From positions 142,792,001 through 142,856,000 of the forward strand of contig NC_060212.1 in the NCBI RefSeq assembly GCF_021130785.1: DNA of 64,000 nucleotides, written 5' to 3'. The DNA comes from Homalodisca vitripennis (taxonomy: Eukaryota; Arthropoda; Insecta; Hemiptera; Cicadellidae). A model generated the notes under the pieces. It was not told where the DNA came from. It saw only the letters and a list, made by a program, of their open reading frames with translations, and ran no database searches. The position numbers were made by a program, and so were the translations under genes. Positions 55,970-64,000 of the stretch are shown here, piece after piece; the first letter of the stretch is position 1; each line of letters opens with the position of its first letter.

Positions 55970-58300
55970 TTTTACTTTGCCCATTACGTAACATACACGT
56001 CAAATTAACTACCAAATGTTTAAGGTTTCTACAAGCCATTTAAACCCGAATTAACGAATAATTAACTAATAGTCAAAGTTCTGCATAAAAATACTAAAAG
56101 AAATAAAGAGTATTTAAGAAATTACCAGTTAAAACAAAACAATGTAAATAATTATTGTTTTGTAATTTTCTAACTCTTTACTAGAAATATCTCAATTCAT
56201 TTATTCATAATTAAATAATCCAACTATATTCCTAGTAAAATGGGAGGAAAAGCTACATTTACGGATAAATGTGATCAAGATAAATATATTATTAAATACA
56301 AACAGACCTTTTTTTAATAACTTGATGTTTTCTTATGTGAATTAGGTTACACAGTGAGTTATACTGGTATTGTAGATTATTGCCTTGTTCAGTTTTGGTA
56401 TATAATATAAATATGTTTTATTTTAATTCAATAATTTAATTTTCTGCATAATGAAATTGGAGGAAATGTTCAATCATTTTAAGTTAAAAATTATAACTTA
56501 CCTTCAGAAAGCTCTCTGAAAACGTAGAAACCCACATTGGATTGTGGGGTTTTAGTATAATTTGTTATAAAAATATTCTATTCGAATAAATTTATTTCAA
56601 ATTGATAGTCAAAAAATACAACATATTGTAAGAGAAGTTACTTAGTTTTGCAACAACTAACAAGTTATTTGAATCTTATTAAACCACTTTTATCGTACCT
56701 GAGTATAAAAACCTAAATTCAATGTTTTTACCTTAATTGTATTTTTATTACACAGACCAATGTACTAAATAAATGAAAAAATCATATTTCTAATATTAAA
56801 TCAATATCGTTTTTCGTAAATCTCTTTTACGGAAATATTATGGTTACCGTTTAGGTTTAAAGGTAAAACTAGACATTAAAAAACCCAGTGAGTTAACGTT
56901 TCTGTAGAGTAGATATATAAATTTCACTTTTATGACTAAAATGATTCATGCTACTCTATTAACCAGTTGACTGAGAAAGATAATTTACAGGTAATTTCTA
57001 GAGAGGTGATGTTTCGTAGTAAAAAAATAATACGATTCATCAATCAAGATTGCACTGTCAATCAATTGCCTAAACAAAGGTATTTGGAAAACTTGACTGA
57101 AGAAAATAAAATGAAATGAGAATTTGATTTTACTGTCCTAAAATCAATAACGACAGTAAGTAGGATAGTCCCACAATACTCCTGCTGCCATCTCTAGGTC
57201 AACTACGGCACTTCAGACTGAGAACCGTTTAGTTAATCTCAATACCGACAGATAGCAGCAGCTGTTGCTAGTGTAGTGAACCGACTTCTCACAAACCAAT
57301 GTCAGCTGTTTCTAGTGAGAACATCAGGATACCATAAACGACAGACCGATCTCAATTGAGTTATAATCTTTGGCAAATGATTTCCTCCTCTCTAGCAGGC
57401 TCAATAAAAATAACCATAATAAATTTGTTACCTTGCCAATTCTGGAAAAGAAATAAACATATTCAACAATAAGTAGGTAGAGTAATTAAATATATTAGTT
57501 GGTTTAAAAATATTTGATCCCTTAAAATATTAAGTATTATAAACCAGTAAATACACCCAGGAATGTTTACATTGGTATGTGGATTCAAAATTATACCTGC
57601 AGAGTACTAAAAATATTCTATAGTACTCATTTTAGTGTCAAATATTAGCACTTAATTTGTAGTAATATAGTAATGACTAATTTGTAAAAATCAGTAGTGT
57701 TAAATTTAGCTTTATAATGTGAATTGGATCATATAAAATTGGTTTGTACAGTATTACTGCATAGTATAGTTACTGCAAATAAATAAAAGTTTAAAATGTC
57801 TGTTCGCTCCAATTTAAAATTCTATCATCATATCCATGTTGTCAAGTTGATGTACTTTATTAAAAGTCTATTAAAACCATCTCAAGAACGGATCTTTACG
57901 GAATAAAACCATTAATTTCAGTTCAAATCATAAAATTAACATTGAATATAGTATTTATATCACACATGCACTTAACATTCAAGAACTGTCACGTCCAGAA
58001 CACGTAACACACACAGCACGTTCATTACGACGTGATCTTTTACCGTTATCGCATAGCCACAGCTGATTCCTGGCTTTTTGTTTCGTTTTTAACATTTTAA
58101 TCGTGTCAACAATATTTGAGCTGCATGTTTATATTTGAAACTTATTAAACTCTATTGATTTTGGAGTCTAAATGTCGAAGGGCAGAACAATTACAGTCCA
58201 GGGAAAAGTTACAGTCAGTTCCGCAAGCTTGTTACATCCTGTCGGGACCTTATTCGGTTTATTACAAAAATTGGTTTATATACTAATAAACGCATAAACT
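55970..58300. other. Gene-free stretch
   Basis: Very AT-rich. I see no exon, RNA gene or mobile-element end. Confidence 0.4.
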
Positions 58301-58313
58301 TATACAGTACGTA

Positions 58314-58520
58314 CAAGGTGTCGAAGAAGGTTCGGTACGGTTAAATATTTTTAAAACAATTCAAGATAGAGCTACAAAACTTGGTACAAACTTTACTGGA
58401 CAAAATTTAAAACATATTCAGTACCCGCACCTTCCTCAAGGGTACGGTCCACAAGGAGTCAGAAGAAAAGGTTTTAATGTAAGCATAGGTTGGAGTGTAC
58501 ATCAAATTAAAGGTATTTAT
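58314..58520 (+). mobile_element. Mariner-type end fragment, copy 1
   Basis: Starts TACAAGGTGTCG and matches the sequence from 63810 over about 200 bp: GGTTAAATATTTTT, ATAGAGCTACAAAAC, ACTGGACA, CATATTCAGT, CTTCCTCA, AGGAGTCAGAA, GTAAGCATAGGTTG. No transposase follows, so it is one end only. Confidence 0.6.
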
Positions 58521-58985
58521 TTATTAGTAGAGTACAATATCACAAACCTAACCTAAATCGGTACCGTTATTTAGTTGTATTATAATATAATATACCTTGT
58601 TACTCGTTACTGGTTAATAGAAATTACATCCGATGTTCTTGGAACTAAATTCTTGGCGGATTAATAACCTAATTGGCACGCGTGTTAATTTTTGCTCTCG
58701 TGAACTTTGTAGCTGATCATGTTGCTGCCGAGAAACATCTCGCGCGCCATATCCGCGAGTTTAACTTCGAGTCTCTGATTTTAACCGAGTCTCTGAATCT
58801 GATTTCAACTTCGATTTTTAGACTTATAGCTTACTATTTCTGATTTATCTTCACTTTTTTCCGACTACAGCTGCAATGTCGAACCAAGATGCTGACGCCT
58901 GCGCTCGTGAGTCGACATCAACGCGAAGGGAAGTCAATTTTAAAGTTTTAAATTATTATTAAGTTCGTATGCAAAATTCCCTTAT

Positions 58986-59237
58986 AACATTGGAACCATT
59001 AGGCCCACTCCCATGATATCATTTAGTAACATTGGAACCATTAGGCCCACTCCCATGATATCATTTAGTAACATTGGAACCATTAGGCCCACTCCCATGA
59101 TATCATTTAGTAACATTGGAACCATTAGGCCCACTCGCATGATATCATTTAGTAACATTGGAACCATTAGGCCCACTCCCATGATATCATTTAGTAACAT
59201 TGGAACCATTAGGCCCACTCCCATGATATCATTTAGT
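58986..59237 (+). repeat. 42-bp minisatellite, 6 copies
   Basis: Units start at 58986 and then every 42 bp, each opening AACATTGGAACCATTAGGCC. Only one base differs among the copies (a G for C near 59095). The period is a multiple of three, so frames on both strands stay open, but neither has a gene context. Confidence 0.95.
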
Positions 59238-59239
59238 TC

Positions 59240-59900
59240 TTTATCACTATTTGGCAACAACGTGGCGATACATATTTTTTTCTAACATCTAGAAGTGGTG
59301 CTTTTATGCTTATTTGCCACAATTAAACATATAAGTACACTTTGAAAATCGAGTATTCATCACTATGACCTCAGCGGTATCCAATCCCATGTGTTCCGTC
59401 CATTCGGTACACAAACGAGCCGGAAATGACTGCCGTTCATAGATGGCCTGAATTTACAATTATTAGGTAAACGTAACCAAGTTAACGTAACGGTATATTG
59501 GATAATTTATACACAGGCAAAACTAAATCAATTGATGATTGCATAACCCTACTATAATGGCATAATCTGTAGATGAAATGGCATTCATTGAAGCAGCAGT
59601 AGTTTATTATTTACATTGCTTAGCTGAAAATTCTTGTATATATACCGCGTTATATAATAGTTTCCACTACGATACTGAATTGATGAACGTTACGTTATTT
59701 ACGATAAACGCGTTTTCGACTGTTGGTGTACAGTCATAACAACAAAAACGGGCCTACCCTGATGGTCGTCCCAACTACAGCAAAAAACCACACTGCTCAC
59801 TCTCCGCGACTTGAAGATGGCTGTGCCACCAGCAGTCCGAAAACATGTTCGTAAACGTAACTTTCATCAATAATTAAGTATCGTAAAAAAAATTAGAATA
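59240..59900. other. Gene-free stretch
   Basis: No exon or mobile end seen. GAAGATGGCTGTGCCACCAG near 59813 is another ATGGC-type motif. Confidence 0.35.
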
Positions 59901-59903
59901 TAT

Positions 59904-59966
59904 GCGGGACTCGAACCCGGATCTCTCACTTGCCGGGTGAATGTGCTACCATTACACCACAGAGCC
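59904..59966 (-). tRNA. tRNA-like sequence, 3'-truncated (likely tRNA-derived repeat)
   Basis: On the minus strand it reads GGCTCTGTGGTGTAATGG at the 5' side, with a D-arm and the T-arm GGGTTCGAGTCCC (B box). The acceptor 3' strand is missing. In the anticodon loop position 33 is C instead of the universal U, so it is unlikely to be a working tRNA. Two further copies lie within 450 bp. Confidence 0.5.
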
Positions 59967-60151
59967 CTCACTTTTTACGATCCAATTATATTGTATTTGC
60001 CCATATCTGTCACATATGCGTTTAAATAAGCAAACTAACATGTGATCGGAAGACCAAATACCTGTCAAATGACTTGTTTACATTTATTAAATTTGTATAA
60101 GTGGTAATAGCCTAATTTAATTTCAATAAACATTGAATCGCAAAAAGTACT

Positions 60152-60221
60152 TGCTCCGCCGGGACTCGAACCCGGATCTCTCACTTGCCGGGTGAATGTG
60201 CTTCCATTACACCACAGAGCC
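60152..60221 (-). tRNA. tRNA-like sequence, complete cloverleaf length (likely SINE-derived)
   Basis: This 70-base unit has acceptor strands GCTCTGT and GCGGAGC that pair with two G-U pairs, a D-arm, a 5-bp anticodon stem (TTCAC with GTGAG) with loop CCGGCAA, and the T-arm CCGGGTTCGAGTCCCGG. The anticodon would be GGC (Ala), but C33 replaces U33. It has internal A and B boxes for RNA polymerase III. Confidence 0.5.
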
Positions 60222-60331
60222 CTCACTTTTTACGATCCAATTATATTGTATTTGGCCATATCTTTTGGTTATTTAAACGCATATGTGACAGATATGGGCA
60301 AATACAATATAATTGGATCGTAAAAATTGAG

Positions 60332-60401
60332 GGCTCTGTGGTGTAATGGAAGCACATTCATCCAGCAAGTGAGAGATCCGGGTTCGAGTCCTGGCGGAGC
60401 A
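60332..60401 (+). tRNA. tRNA-like sequence, opposite orientation (likely SINE-derived)
   Basis: Inverted copy of the unit at 60152 with three or four changes, including one in the anticodon loop and one in the T stem. The flanks are the same as in the other copies, so the unit spread as part of a longer sequence. Confidence 0.5.
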
Positions 60402-60431
60402 AGTACTTTTTGCGATTCAATGTTTATTGAA

Positions 60432-60437
60432 ATTATA

Positions 60438-60502
<65 letters not shown>
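60432..60502. repeat. (TA)n microsatellite
   Basis: About 33 TA units with one phase break, directly beside the palindrome. Confidence 0.9.
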
Positions 60503-60508
<6 letters not shown>

Positions 60509-60509
60509 A

Positions 60510-61950
60510 ACATAGTGAAAATTATTAAATATATAAGAGTGTATATAGCTATGTATTTGTGTGAGTGTCGTTAAATACACCTACTTCGCTAAATAAACTT
60601 TAGTTTTTTGAAGCAAAAGTATTCAAAAGCCATAATGAACAATTTTTAATTACCTGTTAATGGTGGTTTTATATTCAAGGGTTAATGAGACCTAAACTTG
60701 TAAAGGAATTTCACAGAAATCACATCATTGCTCCGTTGCAGTAGGTAATATTTTTTCAATATAGTTCAGGATACCATTCAAGCTGGTGAATCTGGCAGGT
60801 GGCTAAATCACATCAACTAAGTGTGTTTCTAGGAATAATATAAAAGAAATAACTAGTTGGAAGACCAGGGTGGGGTAAAGTAATTAATCGACCAATCAAA
60901 CCAAAGGAGGCGCAGTTAAGGATAAGAATTTTCTATGACGTGTTGACTACGACACCTTTAAGATTGAAAGTTCTACCTATGAAAACAAAAAATGCCATCC
61001 TTACGCAGAAAATAACTCAACAGTTGGAACGGGTTTTACTAAATTTGAAGTTTGAGCATCGCATTTTAGAACATGCAATCCATTTGGCACATTGTGCCGT
61101 CTGAGCGCACATTTTACAACTTACATAAAGTATATAAAAGTGTCAAACATTTTTCCTTCAAGTTTAAGTATAGATTCATCGCACCACTAATGGTTTGCTT
61201 GTTATAAACTAAATTAATGTAGTACAGTATTCACTTTGTATGTAGTAGTAGGCTATTATAAAAATATTGTGTTAACGTGAATAAAACCACAATCAAATAC
61301 ACTCTTTATTATTGACAGGTCAGTAGGAGGCTGAAATTTTTATTATAGAGAGCAATTTGGCCAATTCAGCTTTTATCTCACCCAAATTCAACTCTTCCAT
61401 AATTGGCCGTCAGGATACATTAGTGGTATTAGTGGACACTAATAAGAAAACTATTTCATTGAAATAATACTTTTGACAAAAAGATGTTACTTATATTCAT
61501 GCCAATTTAAAAAATAAACTCGTTTTCTTTGAAATCAATCAAAAATCTATACGAAACCGTTTTGATTTCGTATTTACATTTTTACTGCAGACTACTGGAA
61601 GACATTTTTTTAAATGTAAAGATTGCGCGTCTACTGTACAATACAGAATTATAATAGTAATATACTGTCGTATAGAAGAGAATACAGCTTTTCAATAATA
61701 GTAATTTAAGAGTTACTGTCACAGTGTAAACTAGACGTTCCAGTCCTTTTCTCTTTCGTTATTGACAGTGACCGAAAGAGTACACAGTGATTATTTCTAC
61801 AAAAGTATGTAGAGATAATACGGGATAACTGATTTAAGAGTTAAGTCTTAATATAAGTCCTTTATTTAAGAACTTTCTTATAATATAAAAGTCATAATGA
61901 TATCCATCAAATCAATCCGAAAGCACAGGCCTTTCCGGCATTGGTGTCTA
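60510..61950. other. Gene-free stretch
   Basis: AT-rich, nothing recognised. Confidence 0.4.
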
Positions 61951-61956
61951 TAGAAC

Positions 61957-61982
61957 TCGTCTGCTCTCCTAATACATTTCGA
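61957..61982 (-). repeat. Short dispersed element F, copy 16 (core)
   Basis: The minus strand has AATGTATTAGGAGAGCAGAC. Confidence 0.45.
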
Positions 61983-62229
61983 CGTGCACTCCTGTTGTGC
62001 CGGGTTTTATTTCCACTTCCGCCAATCGGAACTCAACATTTCCGACTACGAGTGACTGACTCGACTACTCTTATAAGATCTAATGTTTGTTTGACTTTTG
62101 ACGGCACTATGTCTTTGAGGAAATAATTTATTGGTCTGCCCAAGTTTGCAAAATGGCAATAACATAATAAAACTTAGAGAACTCGTCAATTTTCACTCTG
62201 TATCAATCATACTGTACATCGCCATAATA

Positions 62230-62510
62230 CAATGAATGCTAAGATGGCGACCATGAAAAAGGTTTGAGGGCTTCAATTGTAGTTGTTTTGTGCAGTTCCA
62301 GTAGCGACCGAGCAAGCAGGAAGCGTGGAGCGCGCCGCGCGGACAGATGGGCGGGCATCGGAACGGGGGACGCATTTCGTGCGTCGCTCAATCCCGCCAA
62401 GTCTGAGTGTGTATCAGGAGTGCAGAAATGCGGTGGGTATACTCTCTGATACTGCCTTCCCGCCACTCCAATGAGATGCGTTTTATCTCGAGTGTTGTAA
62501 AAGAACCCCA
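62230..62510 (+). promoter_or_regulatory. CpG-rich island with a possible first exon
   Basis: This is among the most CpG-dense stretches of the window, with GGAGCGCGCCGCGCGG, a GGGCGGG box and many CGs between 62305 and 62400. It starts with AAGATGGCGACCATG (62241-62255), contains an F-element core at 62411, and ends at a good donor CCCCAGTGAGTAC (62506-62518). It could be a promoter with a non-coding first exon on the plus strand. No TATA box is evident and no downstream exon was identified. Confidence 0.3.
62407..62430 (+). repeat. Short dispersed element F, copy 17 (core)
   Basis: Core GTGTATCAGGAGTGCAGAAA at the right edge of the CpG-rich island, preceded by GTCGCTC as in other copies. 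Confidence 0.5.
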
Positions 62511-62689
62511 GTGAGTACTTGTTATATAATATAACTCAGTCTGCCAATTCATTTCAGAAGCTTACTATTATATAATCAGATCAATATAACACTACTTTTT
62601 ACTGCTACCTATTTTCTAAAACAGACGCCATGACTTGTACTCATTTATCGGATGCAACCTTACGGATTTAGATTCTAATCCTACTTCCA

Positions 62690-62800
62690 GTGACGTATCC
62701 AGGAATATACCTTTGGGGGTGTCTGGAACATCGGTGTCGGGGGTCCGACAATGACCCTAGCTCAAGGTGGGGGTCCGGGGCCTAGCCTGAGAATCTTTTG
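62690..62800 (+). mobile_element. hAT-type MITE end fragment
   Basis: GTGACGTATCCAGGAATATA followed by GGGGG and GGGGGTCCG strings resembles the end of the MITEs at 16799 and 26389. Only one end is recognisable. Confidence 0.4.
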
Positions 62801-63429
62801 AAATATTGTCCTAAAATTGAATTAAATAGTTAAGTTTAAGGTATAAATCAAAATAAAAGCTAAATATTAGATCAGAAAGATTAGATACCTGAATTTGAAA
62901 GTTGACCACAAACTAACTTATAGAGCTACAATAACGGAAGTCATATTAAAGTTTTGTTTGTTTATTTCTGTCTTTCCAAATATAAAACAAATAATTTTCT
63001 AACAATAAGTCTGACGCTTTTCAACCAAATTGCAACTTTAAACATTCATAACTTGGGAAACTTGTGATCCGAATTTTTATGCAAGACCATATTTTGATAC
63101 AAGATAGGTAAAAATGTATGTAGTTGGATATGTAATTTTAAGTTTACATGAATTAAGCTGTTATTAAATTACTATCACAATTTTATCTTGACCGGGTGGT
63201 CTAGAAATTTCGGCATTGGTCTCGTTATGGGAACTCTTAAAGTCATATAATCTTGGGTGTCTAATTTTGTCAACTACTATTTAAAATGTTTAATTTTAAA
63301 TAAAGATTAGATCTACCAGGTTTTGTTCATTTACGCGGCCGGTAACTTCTTGTTTGGACGTGTAAACCGCCAGACTACCCTTGGCAGTGTTGTCCTATGG
63401 TACCAAAGGAAGGCAACAAACAGCCCGGG

Positions 63430-63625
63430 CATTCATTCACTGCTGTAACAACTGTTTACATCGGTACTACTGTAACAGATACTTTGTACCGAGAGTACCG
63501 GTTACCGCAAACTGAAAGTACCCGGTACAGGTTACTGTTACAGGTACCTTTACGATACAGATACTTTACAAGGTTACCGCCGTTCCTGGTACAAACTACT
63601 CGGACTCGTTTAGCAATAACAGTAG
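63430..63625. repeat. Cryptically simple GTTAC/GGTAC-rich tract
   Basis: Short strings such as GTTAC, GGTACC, CGGTTACCG and ACAGGTACC recur irregularly for about 190 bp. No fixed period is seen. Confidence 0.5.
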
Positions 63626-63809
63626 CCTAACTGGGACATATTCCTCTTTAGGAGTATACTGTAACGTATGATTCTAAATCAGTACAAGAACATTGTGTAC
63701 CTAGTACAGCTAAAAACCACAAAAAATAGTAAAAACTAACCTCACTTTCATTGTTGTTGTAACGGTGAAACTAAAATATTTGGTGTTTTGAACAAAATAT
63801 AATCTTATA

Positions 63810-64000
63810 CAGGGTGTCCAAAAAGTCCCGGGTTGGTTAAATATTTTTCAAAATATTTAAAATAGAGCTACAAAACCTTACACAAAGTTACTGGACATAA
63901 AAATATATTTTATCACATATTCAGTGATCCGCTACTTCCTCAGGGGGGCGACCCGCTAGGAGTCAGAAAAAAAAATCTTAAATGTAAGCATAGGTTGATA
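63810..64000 (+). mobile_element. Mariner-type end, copy 2, cut by the window edge
   Basis: Starts TACAGGGTGTCCAAAAAGTC, a typical Tc1/mariner terminal repeat following TA, and matches 58314-58520. The rest of the element lies beyond 64000. Confidence 0.7.

Larger units (their letters stand above)
60117..60437. repeat. Long palindrome with two head-to-head tRNA-like units
   Basis: The arms (about 60117-60263 and 60291-60437) are inverted copies of about 147 bp with few mismatches, separated by about 27 bp. Each arm has the tRNA-like unit plus the same flank (CGATCCAATTATATTGTATT on one strand). The right arm runs into a (TA)n tract. The structure may be a fold-back element or two opposed SINE copies. 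Confidence 0.8.

Overview
This window reads as nuclear DNA of an animal, almost certainly an insect. It is strongly AT-rich, full of (TA)n and (GT)n microsatellites, its genes are split by short GT-AG introns, and it carries insect-type transposons: Tc1/mariner elements with TA target sites, a P-type element with a THAP domain, a MULE with a PF20700-like transposase, a hAT-type MITE, and a Jockey-like LINE tail. A hemipteran is my guess, but nothing here proves the order. No bacterial, viral or organellar block is visible.

Host genes are sparse and must be assembled from exons. (1) On the minus strand, 22165-26193 holds the last four exons of an unrecognised cysteine-rich protein. Exon 2 is one base too long for the frame. 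(2) On the plus strand, 27690-27860 splices in phase to a giant exon, 31038-37276. It encodes a mucin-like membrane protein with about 97 tandem 19-residue repeats (57 bp each), then a C-terminal membrane segment and tail. Eight small indels break the array, yet they sum to +9, so the ends are in the same frame. (3) On the plus strand, 40627-40811 plus 40912-41137 encode the end of a second single-pass membrane protein with a similar tail. (4) On the minus strand, 44345-43976 is the terminal exon of an unknown gene with its poly(A) signal. (5) On the plus strand, 50982-51149 is a terminal exon of another unknown gene with its poly(A) signal.

Layout by region. 0-5.6 kb: an old dispersed repeat, a 39-bp minisatellite, and a 1.4-kb P-type element (GATTACTC duplication) inserted in an older repeat. 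5.6-22 kb: mostly gene-free, with a 2.4-kb mariner whose inverted repeats are about 450 bp long, a LINE tail, several dispersed repeats, and the first (C15A)6 array. 22-41 kb: the two main host loci, a MITE, the second (C15A)6 array joined to a 101-bp satellite, and the second membrane-protein exon pair. 41-48 kb: a decayed mariner, the minus-strand terminal exon, and a MULE with an intact 585-residue transposase. 48-64 kb: mainly gene-free AT-rich sequence with the 51-kb terminal exon, a 42-bp minisatellite, a tRNA-like palindrome, a CpG-rich island near 62.3 kb, and two mariner-type ends.

The most unusual signals are: a short element (core GTATCAGGAGAGCAGA, up to about 60 bp) present about 17 times in both orientations; the two exact 16-bp-period C15A arrays; and the frameshifted but net in-frame mucin array with higher-order structure.
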